The notes under the pieces are model-generated. The model saw only the letters and a list, made by a program, of their open reading frames with translations, made no database searches and was not told the origin of the DNA. This document shows, one piece after another, positions 56,957-64,000 of a stretch of 64,000 nucleotides of DNA. A program made the position numbers and the translations under genes. This DNA comes from Sphingomonas endophytica. Lineage in GTDB: Bacteria; Pseudomonadota; Alphaproteobacteria; Sphingomonadales; Sphingomonadaceae. The DNA lies in contig NZ_JACIJN010000004.1 in the NCBI RefSeq assembly GCF_014199415.1, forward strand, positions 234,440-298,439. Reading direction: 5' to 3'. The number at the start of each line of letters is the position of its first letter. Position 1 is the stretch's first letter.

Positions 56957-58459
56957 TCAGCCTCGCTCCCGGTCATGCTCCTCTTCGAGCGACAGCCGGT
57001 CGCGACCGGCAGTTAGGAGCGCCTGCGCGCGCCCGTCCTCGCGGAACCGCACGGCAAACGCCTGCGCCGGCACATCGCCGTCGATCGTGCGATCGGCGGG
57101 CGACCCGACATGGCCGACATAGCGCAGGCTGAGGTCGTAATGCCCCGACCAGAAGAACGGAACGTCGTCATAGCCGCCGTCCGCCTGCCCCAGCAGCTGC
57201 CGCGCCAGCCATTGCCCCATCCGCTGCGCCACCACCCAATGTTCGACGCGGATCGGATGGCCGAGCCGGCGATCGGGCGCGTTCGCGATGTCGCCGATCG
57301 CACGGATCGCGGGGTCGGAGGTGCGCAGGTGCTCGTCGACCCGCACCCCGCCGCCATCCGCCGGGTCGGCAAGCGCCAGTCCGGCGGCGCGCGCCAGATC
57401 GACGCGCGGTTCGACACCGGTTCCGGCCACCACCAGGTCGGCGGCGACCTGCGTTCCGTCGTCGAGCATCGCCACCGTGCCATCCCAGCGGACGACCCGG
57501 CGATCGGCGTGGAAGGTCACGCCTTTCGATTCATGCAGATCGCGGATCATCGCGCCGACCTCCGGCCCGGCGGTCTTCTCCAGCGGCAACGCGGTGTCGG
57601 ATACGACCGCCACCTCCAGCCCGCGCCCGATCAGCGCGGCGGCGACCTCGAGCCCGACATAGCTGCTGCCGATCACGAGCACACGGGTCGCCTGCGCCGC
57701 CGCGGCGATCAGCCGGTCTGCATCGGCCAGCGTGCGCAGCAGGTGCACATCGTCACGCCCGGCGCCGTAGAAGTCGGGCGCCACCGGCTCCGCACCCGTG
57801 GCGAGCACCAGCGTATCATAGTCGAGCGTGCTGCCGTCGCCGAACGTCACCGTCCGCGCGGCGCGGTCGATCGCGGCGACGCGCGTGCCGAGCCGCACCG
57901 TCACACCCGCCAGCGCCGGCAAGGCGACGGCGTCACGATCGGCCTTGCCGGCGAGATATTGTTTGGAACAGAAGGTGCGGTCGTAAGGCGACTCCGCCTC
58001 GTCGCCGATCAGCGTGACCGAGCCGCCCGCGCCATGGCGCGCGAGCAGCTCCGCGCAGGCATGTCCCGCCCCGCCGGCGCCGACGATGACGACGCGCCCG
58101 AGCCCGGATGGCGCGGCAGGCCGCGCCGCATCGGCGGCGAGCGGCGTGGGAGCGACCCGCACCCATCCCTCCGCCTCCGTGACCGCGAAGCGATCGAGCG
58201 GCGCAAAGGCCGGCGCGCCCACCGCCTCGCCGGTTTCGATATCGAAGCGCGCGTGATGCCACGGGCAGCGGATCGTGCCGTCGACGACGATCCCGTCCGC
58301 CAGCGGCGCTTGCAAATGGGTGCATTTGCCCGACAAGGCGCAGAGCCGGCCCTTGTGCCGGACCACCACCACGTCCACGCCCTCCAGCTCGCCCGCGACG
58401 ATCCGACCGTCTGCCAGATCGGCCGATGCAATGCCGCTCGTCAGGTCACGTTTCGCCAT
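56957..58459 (-). CDS. Rieske-FAD pyridine nucleotide-disulfide reductase (AIFM3-like)
   Basis: A 500-residue protein with an N-terminal Rieske domain (ligands Cys 46, His 48, Cys 65 and His 68 in CTHLQAPL and CPWHHA) fused to a ferredoxin-reductase-type flavoprotein: FAD site VVIVGAGGAGHACAELL, redox-loop region YDRTFCSKQYL, NAD site VLVIGSSYVGLEVAAALIG, and the second FAD motif AIGDIAN. The layout resembles apoptosis-inducing-factor-3-like and rubredoxin/ferredoxin reductases that pass NADH electrons to a Rieske centre. It follows dps after 27 bases, so the two are probably co-transcribed and linked to oxidative stress. The electron acceptor is unknown. Confidence 0.9.
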   Translation of the reverse strand: MAKRDLTSGIASADLADGRIVAGELEGVDVVVVRHKGRLCALSGKCTHLQAPLADGIVVDGTIRCPWHHARFDIETGEAVGAPAFAPLDRFAVTEAEGWVRVAPTPLAADAARPAAPSGLGRVVIVGAGGAGHACAELLARHGAGGSVTLIGDEAESPYDRTFCSKQYLAGKADRDAVALPALAGVTVRLGTRVAAIDRAARTVTFGDGSTLDYDTLVLATGAEPVAPDFYGAGRDDVHLLRTLADADRLIAAAAQATRVLVIGSSYVGLEVAAALIGRGLEVAVVSDTALPLEKTAGPEVGAMIRDLHESKGVTFHADRRVVRWDGTVAMLDDGTQVAADLVVAGTGVEPRVDLARAAGLALADPADGGGVRVDEHLRTSDPAIRAIGDIANAPDRRLGHPIRVEHWVVAQRMGQWLARQLLGQADGGYDDVPFFWSGHYDLSLRYVGHVGSPADRTIDGDVPAQAFAVRFREDGRAQALLTAGRDRLSLEEEHDRERG

Positions 58460-58486
58460 CGCCTCGCCTCTTGTCGGTGGTGCGGA

Positions 58487-59056
58487 TCAGCCTGCGCGCT
58501 GCAGCTCGGTCGCGGCCAGATGCTCGCTGATGAACCAGACCTGCGGCTCGCCGGTGCGAATGATGTCGCTGACCAGCAGGTCGTTGGTGCCGTCGTCGCC
58601 CGACTCGTCTGCGGCCTTGGCCCCCTCATGCGCCTCTTCCAGCACGATCCGGTGCGCCTCGATCAGCCGCGCGAGCATCGTCGGCACGTCCTCGCGCCCG
58701 CGCGGCGGCCGCGGGATCCTGGTCATCTCGGCGACGTCGTGCGGGGTCGCGATGCTGATCCCGCCCAGCGCCTGGATCCGCTCGGCGACCATGTCGACCA
58801 GCTCGGCCTGCTTTTCGTAATGCGTGTCGAGCAGCAGGTGCAATTGATAGAAGGTCGCACCCGACATCTGCCAATGGTGCTTCTTGTAGAGGTCGCGCAG
58901 CATCATCGTGTCGGCGAGCACCTGATTGAGGATCGACACGCTCTGCTTGCGCGCGTTGTCCGACAGACCGAGCGGCAGGTCTTTCAACGTGCCGAACGGC
59001 TGGATTTCACGATAGTCGACCTTGTATATCGGCTGCGCCTGATCGGTTTTCGCCAC
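58487..59056 (-). CDS. dps: Dps-family DNA-binding ferritin
   Basis: A 189-residue mini-ferritin that oxidises iron with hydrogen peroxide and can coat DNA in stress. Ferroxidase ligands: His 61 in KHHWQM, His 73 and Asp 77 in LHLLLD, Asp 88 and Glu 92 in ELVDMVAER. The GTG at 59056 is chosen because GGAG lies 7 bases upstream; a start at 59158 would add an unlikely 34 residues containing the promoter candidate. The N-terminus is short with one Lys, and the C-terminus HLAATELQRAG is family-like. It is divergent from the hydrolase/GMC unit across about 190 bases. Confidence 0.94.
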   Translation of the reverse strand: MAKTDQAQPIYKVDYREIQPFGTLKDLPLGLSDNARKQSVSILNQVLADTMMLRDLYKKHHWQMSGATFYQLHLLLDTHYEKQAELVDMVAERIQALGGISIATPHDVAEMTRIPRPPRGREDVPTMLARLIEAHRIVLEEAHEGAKAADESGDDGTNDLLVSDIIRTGEPQVWFISEHLAATELQRAG

Positions 59057-59091
59057 GACCTCACTCCGGCAAAGATGGGACTTGCTGCCGA

Positions 59092-59116
59092 AGCGCGCGT
59101 TGCGGCGGAGAGTTCC
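59092..59116 (-). promoter_or_regulatory. Candidate EcfG-type stress promoter for dps
   Basis: On the minus strand GGAAC (59116-59112) is followed after exactly 16 bases by CGCT (59095-59092), one mismatch from the alphaproteobacterial general-stress consensus GGAAC-N16/17-CGTT. It ends 35 bases before the dps GTG. Dps is a classic member of this regulon, which supports the reading. Confidence 0.4.
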
Positions 59117-59196
59117 CTCGGTCGCGCGAAGGTCGCGAGTAGCATCCACCGCCACCATCCTGATTCGAATTAATTTTTCTTCTAGCCGAAACGACG

Positions 59197-59221
59197 GGAA
59201 CGCGTGCAGCTTTGCATCGTC
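59197..59221 (+). promoter_or_regulatory. Candidate EcfG-type stress promoter for the hydrolase/GMC operon
   Basis: GGAAC at 59197-59201, a 16-base spacer and CGTC at 59218-59221 match the EcfG consensus with one mismatch, 29 bases before the GTG at 59251. Together with the mirror-image candidate for dps it suggests that both divergent units are induced by the same stress sigma factor. Confidence 0.4.
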
Positions 59222-59250
59222 CAGCAGGGGATTTAGCTGGGCGAGGCCGT

Positions 59251-60609
59251 GTGACCCAACCGACGTTGGTTTTTCTTCATGCGCTGGGCGCGAGTGGCCG
59301 GGAATGGGATCTGGTGCGCCGCCACCTGCCCGACCATCGGTGCCTCGCGCTCGACCTGCCCGGGTTCGGCGATCGCGCCGACGAGGGCTATGCCGACGTC
59401 GCCGCGATGGCCGACGATCTCGCGGCCTTCATCCGGCGGGAGCGGCTCACCGCGTGCGTGCTGGTCGGACACAGCATGGGCGGCAAGATCGTCACCCTCG
59501 TTGCGGCGCGGGCGATGTCGGGGGAGGCCGGGCTGGCCGGCGTGCTCGGCGTGGTGCTGGTCGCCGCCTCGCCGCCCTGCCCCGAGCCGATCACCGACGA
59601 TCGCCGCGCTCAAATGATCGGCTGGGCCGCGGACGGCCCGGTCGCGCGCGCCGACGCCGAGACGTTCGTCGCGGCAAACACCGCCGCGCCGCTGCCCGAG
59701 GCGCTGCGTGAACAGGCGATCGCCGATGTCGAGCGATCGAGCCGGCAGGCGTGGCTCGGTTGGCTGGAGCGTGGCAGCCGCGAGGACTGGCGCCCCGCCG
59801 CTGCCGGCATCGCGATTCCCGCACTGATCGTCGCGGGGGGCGAGGACGGCGACCTCGGCGAAGCGGCGCAGCGCCGGCTCAATCTGCCGCTATACGCGAA
59901 CGCCGCTTTTCGTGTCGTCGACGGTGCCGCGCATCTGATCCCCTACGAACAACCCGCGGCGCTGGCGCGGCTGATCGCCGACCATGCCGCCACGGTCGCG
60001 AAGACCGCGCTGCCCGCCCATTTCGTCGGGCTGCTCGGCTCGGCGCGCGTCAGCCGCCGCACGCGCGCCGCAATGCTGGAGCGGACGCGCCCGCTCGCCG
60101 ACGACGCCGCGGGCTGGTCGGAGGCGCAGCTCGACGCGGTCGCTGCGCTGGTCGCGCAGGTCTTGCCCGAGTTGGGCGCCGATCGTGCACTGGCGCGCCG
60201 GATCGGCGCGGCGGTGCATGGCCCCGGCGACGGCTGGCGCTTTGCCGATCTTCCCCCCGATGTCGAGGCGTGGACGCGCGGGCTGGCAACGCTCGACGCG
60301 CTGACCGGCGGGTTCGCCGCGCAGTCGCCGTCCGAGCAGCACGACTGGCTGGCCCGCATCGACGCCGGGCAGGCCGGCAGCGGCGACGGCGACGGCGCCG
60401 ATCGGCTGTCGCCCGCGCAAATGGCCCTGTGGTTTCAGGACGTCCGCGCCGAAATCGCGCGGCAATGGATGGCGACCCCCGCGGCGATGGCCGCGATCGG
60501 CTATGACGGCTTTGCGGTCGGCGGCGATGGCGCACGCAAGCAGGGCTATGTCCGCATCGCCGCGGACGATGTCGAGCAATGGCAGCACGCCGCGGAGGCG
60601 CAGTCATGA
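59251..60609 (+). CDS. Alpha/beta hydrolase fused to a GMC-dehydrogenase small-subunit-like domain
   Basis: A 452-residue two-domain protein. Residues about 1-255 form an alpha/beta hydrolase: LVFLHALGASGREWD at the oxyanion side, nucleophile Ser 75 in VLVGHSMGGK, ALIVAGGEDGD near the acid, and the His in GAAHLIPYEQP. Residues about 265-452 resemble the small (subunit 3-type) partner of membrane GMC dehydrogenases such as gluconate 2-dehydrogenase: ARRIGAAVHGPGDGWRFADLPPD, LDALTGG, and VRAEIARQWMATPAAMAAIGYDG. The GTG at 59251 has GAGG upstream; a TTG at 59212 would be an alternative. The gene overlaps the GMC gene by 4 bases, so the second domain probably pairs with that protein. Confidence 0.82.
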   Translation: MTQPTLVFLHALGASGREWDLVRRHLPDHRCLALDLPGFGDRADEGYADVAAMADDLAAFIRRERLTACVLVGHSMGGKIVTLVAARAMSGEAGLAGVLGVVLVAASPPCPEPITDDRRAQMIGWAADGPVARADAETFVAANTAAPLPEALREQAIADVERSSRQAWLGWLERGSREDWRPAAAGIAIPALIVAGGEDGDLGEAAQRRLNLPLYANAAFRVVDGAAHLIPYEQPAALARLIADHAATVAKTALPAHFVGLLGSARVSRRTRAAMLERTRPLADDAAGWSEAQLDAVAALVAQVLPELGADRALARRIGAAVHGPGDGWRFADLPPDVEAWTRGLATLDALTGGFAAQSPSEQHDWLARIDAGQAGSGDGDGADRLSPAQMALWFQDVRAEIARQWMATPAAMAAIGYDGFAVGGDGARKQGYVRIAADDVEQWQHAAEAQS

Positions 60610-62144
60610 GCCGCGCGCCCTTCGCCGACCACGACATCGTCGACGCGGTGGTGATCGGCACCGGCGCGGGTGGCGCGCCGCTGCTCGCGCGACTGGCCGA
60701 AGCGGGGCTGTCGGTTGTCGCGCTCGAGGCGGGGCGCGCGTTTCGCCCCGAAGAGCATGTCGCCGACGAACTGGCTGCCGACATCTACTGGACGGAGGAA
60801 CGGCTGAGCGGCGGCGACGACCCGACCGCGTTCGGCTCGAACAACTCCGGAATCGGCGTCGGCGGGTCGACGCTCCACTGGGGCGCCTTCTGCCCCCGCC
60901 CCGATCCGCGCGACCTCCAGCTGAAGACCCTGACCGGCCAGGGCGCCGACTGGCCGCTCGCTCATGCCGAGCTGACCGACTATATCCGCCGCGTCGAGGC
61001 CTTCACCGGCGTTTCCGGGCCGTCGTCCTACCCGTGGGACGCGACGCGCCATTATGCCTACCCGCCGGTCGCGCGCAATGCGTCGGCCGCGGCGATGGCA
61101 CGGGGGTGCGCGGCACTCGGGATCACCGCCGCCGATGCGCCCGCGGCGCTCGTCTCGCGCGACCGCGACCAACCCCATTGGGGGCAGCGACAGGCGTGCG
61201 TGAACTGCGGCACCTGCCACCAGGGCTGCCGCAACGCCGCCAAGACGAGCATGGACACCAGCTATCTGCCGCACGCCGTCGCGCATGGGGCGGAGGTCCG
61301 CGCCGGGGCGCGCGTTCTGTCCTTTGACATCGACGGCGCGGGCCGCATCACCGGCGTCGTCTATCGTCAGCAGGGCGAGGATCGGCGGCAGCGCTGCCGC
61401 GCCGTGTTCCTTTGTGCGGGCGGAGTGGAGACGCCGCGGCTGCTGCTCAATCTCGGCATCGCCAATTCGAGCGGGCAGATCGGCCGAAACTTCATGGCGC
61501 ATGTCGCCACGCAGGTCTGGGGCAGTTTCGACGCCGAGATGCGGATGAACCGCGGCTATCCGTCGTCACTCATCACCGAGGATCTGCTGCGCCCGGAGAG
61601 AGCCGGTTTCGCCGGCGGCTATCTGATCCAAAGCCTCGGCGTCCTGCCCGTCAACCTCGCCACCGGGCTGGCGCGCGGCGCGGGCATGTGGGGCGAGCGC
61701 CTGCAGCGGCTGCTCCACCAGTACAATCGCCTGGCGGGGATCGGGATCAACGGCGACTGCCTGCCGCACCACGACAACCGCCTGACGCTGTCGGACGAGG
61801 TCGATGCGTTCGGCCATCGCAAGGCGCGGATCGACTTCAGCTATCATGCCAATGAGCGCGCCATCGACCGCCATGCCCGGCAGACGATGACAGCGATCTG
61901 GGACGCGGCAGGCGCCAGCGACATCTTCGCGGTCGCCCGCTCGGCACATACGATCGGCACTTGCCGCATGGGGGACAATGGCGACGAGGCGGTCGTCGAT
62001 GCGGAGGGCCGCAGCTTCGACATCCCCAACCTGCTGGTCTGCGACAATTCGGTCTTCCCCAGCGCGCTCGCCGCCAATCCCGCCCTGACTATCATGGCCC
62101 TGTCGCTGCGCACCGCCGACCGATATCTGGCGGCTTCGTTTTAG
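60606..62144 (+). CDS. GMC-family FAD dehydrogenase with cysteine-rich (Fe-S-like) motif
   Basis: A 512-residue flavoprotein. The FAD fold is VVIGTGAGGAPLLARLAEAG; a second glycine-rich piece is NSGIGVGGSTLHWG; the C-terminal GMC signature has HTIGTCRMGD and NPALTIMALSLR. Cys 198, 201, 204 and 208 in ACVNCGTCHQGC form a ferredoxin-like cluster as in dehydrogenase-type GMC proteins that transfer electrons to cytochromes or quinones. The likely reaction is oxidation of a sugar, sugar acid or alcohol with quinone-linked electron transfer; the substrate is unknown. There is no signal peptide. Its stop codon directly touches the IS remnant, so its downstream neighbours may have been lost. Confidence 0.9.
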   Translation: MSRAPFADHDIVDAVVIGTGAGGAPLLARLAEAGLSVVALEAGRAFRPEEHVADELAADIYWTEERLSGGDDPTAFGSNNSGIGVGGSTLHWGAFCPRPDPRDLQLKTLTGQGADWPLAHAELTDYIRRVEAFTGVSGPSSYPWDATRHYAYPPVARNASAAAMARGCAALGITAADAPAALVSRDRDQPHWGQRQACVNCGTCHQGCRNAAKTSMDTSYLPHAVAHGAEVRAGARVLSFDIDGAGRITGVVYRQQGEDRRQRCRAVFLCAGGVETPRLLLNLGIANSSGQIGRNFMAHVATQVWGSFDAEMRMNRGYPSSLITEDLLRPERAGFAGGYLIQSLGVLPVNLATGLARGAGMWGERLQRLLHQYNRLAGIGINGDCLPHHDNRLTLSDEVDAFGHRKARIDFSYHANERAIDRHARQTMTAIWDAAGASDIFAVARSAHTIGTCRMGDNGDEAVVDAEGRSFDIPNLLVCDNSVFPSALAANPALTIMALSLRTADRYLAASF

Positions 62145-62500
62145 GGCGGACCGAAATTCATTGTAGCCAGATCATGGCGGCGGCGAGGTGAACCAAGCCG
62201 GTGAAGTGGATGATGCGGCGGTCGTAGTGAGTGGCGAAGCGGCGGAAGTGCTTGAGGCGACTGAAGCATTTCTCGATCTGCTTGCGATGCTCGTAGACGC
62301 TTGCATCGTGCGGGATGGCGACCTTGCGGTTGTGCTTGGACGGGATCACTGCCTCGGCAGGCATTGCCGCGATCTGGCTGCGTAAGTCATTGCTATCATA
62401 GGCTTTGTCGGCGAGCACCGCTCCGCCGCGCTGGCCTTCGAGCAGACCGGATGCCGAGGCGATGTCGCTGGCTTTCCCGGGCGTGATGCGGAAGCGCAAG
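62145..62500 (-). mobile_element. Truncated IS5-type transposase (C-terminal part)
   Basis: About 110 residues of a transposase C-terminus, read on the minus strand with a stop at 62158-62160. Segments such as VLADKAYDSNDLRSQI, EAVIPSKHNRK, IEKCFSRLKHFRRFATHYD and the ending LVHLAAAMIW are typical of IS5-family (IS427-like) DDE transposases, including the last acidic residue region (IEKCFSRLK). The N-terminal two thirds are missing: beyond about 62495 the DNA belongs to the decarboxylase on the other strand. The left end abuts the GMC stop. No terminal inverted repeats or target duplications can be identified with certainty. Confidence 0.85.
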
Positions 62501-63666
62501 GCGCCCGCGCCGGCGACACGGTGCTGCTTGCAGCGAACGTCCACAAGGCGGAGCGCGCCCATGCGCTCGCGGCGGGGCTGGACGCCCGCATCGTGCCCGT
62601 GATCGTCGATGACGCCTGAGACATCGAGCACGGCGTCGATCCGACGGCGCTTGCCACCGCGCTCGACGCAAACCGCGGCGCGAAGGCCTTCGTCGTAGTG
62701 TCGCCCACTTATTATGGCGTAACCAGCGACATCGCCGCTTTGGCCGACCTTTGCCACGCGCGCGGCGTGCTCCTGATCTGCGACGCGGCCTGGGGTGGCG
62801 CCTTCGCCTTTTGCGAGGCGCTGCACCATGACGCGCTCACCAAGGGCGCCGATGTTGCCGTGTACAGCCTGCACAAGACGATGGGCGCGCTGACGCAAGG
62901 GTCGGCGCTGCTCGCGCGCGGCGCGCTGGTCGATCAGCAACGGCTATGGATGGCCTACGAACTCTACGAGACGACCAGCCCGTCCGTGCCGATCCTTGCG
63001 AGTCTCGACGCCGCACGGCGTGACCACGCGGTGGACGGAGAGGCGACTTGGCGCCGGACGGTGGCGCGGGCCGCCGCTCTGCGCGCGCGGCTGTCCGGCA
63101 TCGAGGGTATCCGCATTCTGGAGCCCTGGGACATCCCGCGGGGATCGCAGTTAGACCCGACCAAGGTGTTGATCGACGTCTCGGCGCTCGGCGTCTCGGG
63201 CTACGCGATCGACGACTGGCTCAACGTGCATCACCGGCTCTGCGTGGGCCTGTCCGATGCGCGGCATCTGCTCGCCACGGTCTCGGTCGGCACGACGGCT
63301 GGCGACGTGCGGGCGTTGGCGAAGGCACTTGCCGACTGTGTTGCGCAGCTGCGGAAGGGTGAGCTGACGCTCACGACGGCGTCCGATGCGCCGCGCCTCA
63401 AGACTCTGACCACCGAGATGGTGGCGGCGCCCGCCGACGCCTTCTTTGGCGCTGTAGAGCGAGTCGCGCCGGAAGATGCCACCGGACGGATCGCTGCGGA
63501 GATCGTCGCCCCCGCCCCGCCCGGCGTGCCGCGCCTCGTTCCGGGCCAGCGGATCGACGCCGAGCACGTTGCGTGGCTATCCGCCCGTCGAGATCTTGGC
63601 ATCTTCCTGCTCGACCCGACCGATCCGACCCAAAGGACGATCCGGTGCGTCGCTGCTTCGGGCTGA
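62500..63666 (+). pseudogene. Orn/Lys/Arg decarboxylase, headless and with in-frame stop
   Basis: The plus-strand frame is homologous to PLP-dependent ornithine/lysine/arginine decarboxylases from about 62503 (RAGDTVLLAANVHKAE) to the end. Motifs are SPTYYGVTSD, CDAAWGG and the PLP-lysine segment SLHKTMGALTQ, followed by the C-terminal domain. The N-terminal half is missing because the IS remnant begins there, and a TGA interrupts the frame at 62617-62619 (after IVDDA, before DIEHGVDP). It is probably a TGG to TGA change. An open frame restarts at the GTG at 62698, but it lacks a complete active domain, so the gene should be inactive. Confidence 0.85.
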
Positions 63667-63746
63667 CCCGCTCGTATATACGCTTTTGCCCTGTAGTAGG
63701 CGCGCACAACGCGGGCTGTGCGTTTTTGGCGGGTATCGAACGCACG

Positions 63747-63797
63747 ACGGCCCCGTCTCGTTGGAGACGGGGCCGTTGTGTGTGTGTGTGTGTGTGA
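63747..63797. terminator. Perfect hairpin and (TG)n tract at the end of the rRNA operon
   Basis: ACGGCCCCGTCTC, a GTTG loop and GAGACGGGGCCGT form a 13-base-pair stem at 63747-63776, followed on the plus side by a run of about ten TG units. It lies 24 bases beyond the tRNA-fMet 3' end on the minus strand, so it most likely ends the rRNA-tRNA transcript, though no T-run follows on that strand. It could also stop plus-strand transcription from the pseudogene. Confidence 0.75.
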
Positions 63798-63799
63798 GA

Positions 63800-63876
<77 letters not shown>

Positions 63877-63920
63877 CCGAGGTGTTGTGTTTGTGGATGG
63901 GTTCTTGATGTGCGAGCTGC

Positions 63921-64000
63921 AATGCCTGGCGGCGACCTACTCTTCCATCGCTTGAGCGATAGTACCATTGGCGCAGAGGGGTTTCACGTCCGAGTTCGGG
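63921..64000 (-). rRNA. rrf: 5S ribosomal RNA, 3' part
   Basis: The last 80 bases of the window are the reverse complement of the 3' two thirds of 5S rRNA. On the minus strand it reads CCCGAACTCGGACGTGAAAC, GTAGGTCGCCGCCAGGCATT and similar conserved pieces, with the 3' end near 63921. The 5' part and the rest of the rRNA operon lie beyond the right edge. About 44 bases separate it from tRNA-fMet. Confidence 0.95.

Noticed and set aside
62698..63666. An intact decarboxylase starting at the GTG at 62698
   Set aside because: Homology clearly continues upstream of the TGA to about 62503, so this start is only the first codon available after the nonsense mutation. The protein would lack much of the PLP domain.
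63777..63797. (TG)n tract as a promoter or phase-variable switch
   Set aside because: It lies outside any coding or promoter region, beyond the tRNA 3' end. It might vary in length, but no gene would be switched by it.

Overview
The window looks like a chromosomal piece of a sphingomonad (Sphingomonas-like alphaproteobacterium). The evidence is the very high G+C content, the alphaproteobacterial order dusB-ntrB-ntrC-(insert)-ntrY-ntrX-hfq-hflX, the IspD-IspF and CysN-CysC fusions, a double-length Hfq, and many short palindromic repeats between genes. I see no prophage, CRISPR array, secretion-system cluster or plasmid genes. The only mobile element is an IS remnant near the right end.

Layout. 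1-5.1 kb: the 3' part of lpdA with a strong terminator, a small unknown gene, a membrane-anchored DUF2235 (TLE1-like) hydrolase and mazG. 5.1-15 kb: the nitrogen/redox regulatory block on the minus strand (dusB, ntrB, ntrC, ntrY, ntrX, tandem-domain hfq, hflX), interrupted by a divergent exported-protein gene. 15-23.3 kb: housekeeping genes ispDF, a secreted unknown, pncC/cinA-C, ratA, lipA, carbonic anhydrase, aspS, rnd and an I78-type inhibitor lipoprotein.

23.4-38.4 kb: a complete chemotaxis operon on the minus strand, in transcription order STAS protein, cheY, cheA, cheW, four MCP genes, cheW, cheR, cheB and a degenerate MCP-like coiled-coil protein. The four receptors have almost identical signalling halves and an identical type of C-terminal tail, but different sensory halves. 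There are no flagellar genes nearby, nor cheD or cheZ.

38.6-51.6 kb: an MBL-fold hydrolase, an exported EEP-family phosphodiesterase, the sulfate-activation operon cysD-cysNC-cysQ, glpX with a CPBP protease gene, dapD with a HAD nucleotidase, an LLM oxidoreductase, purE-purK and two small genes. 51.7-62.1 kb: a TonB-dependent siderophore receptor behind a Fur-like palindrome, a hybrid histidine kinase, and a divergent redox/stress locus: dps plus a Rieske-FAD reductase on one side, and a hydrolase/GMC-small-subunit fusion plus a GMC dehydrogenase on the other. Both sides have candidate EcfG-type stress promoters.

62.1-64 kb: an IS5-type transposase fragment fused to a headless, nonsense-mutated Orn/Lys/Arg decarboxylase, then a hairpin, tRNA-fMet and the 3' end of 5S rRNA, which is the distal end of an rRNA operon on the minus strand.

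The most unusual items are the tandem Hfq, the che operon with homogenised receptors and a degenerate receptor-like last gene, the hydrolase/GMC-subunit fusion, and several families of nested intergenic palindromes. All function calls rest on reading the sequence and on family knowledge; no database search was run.
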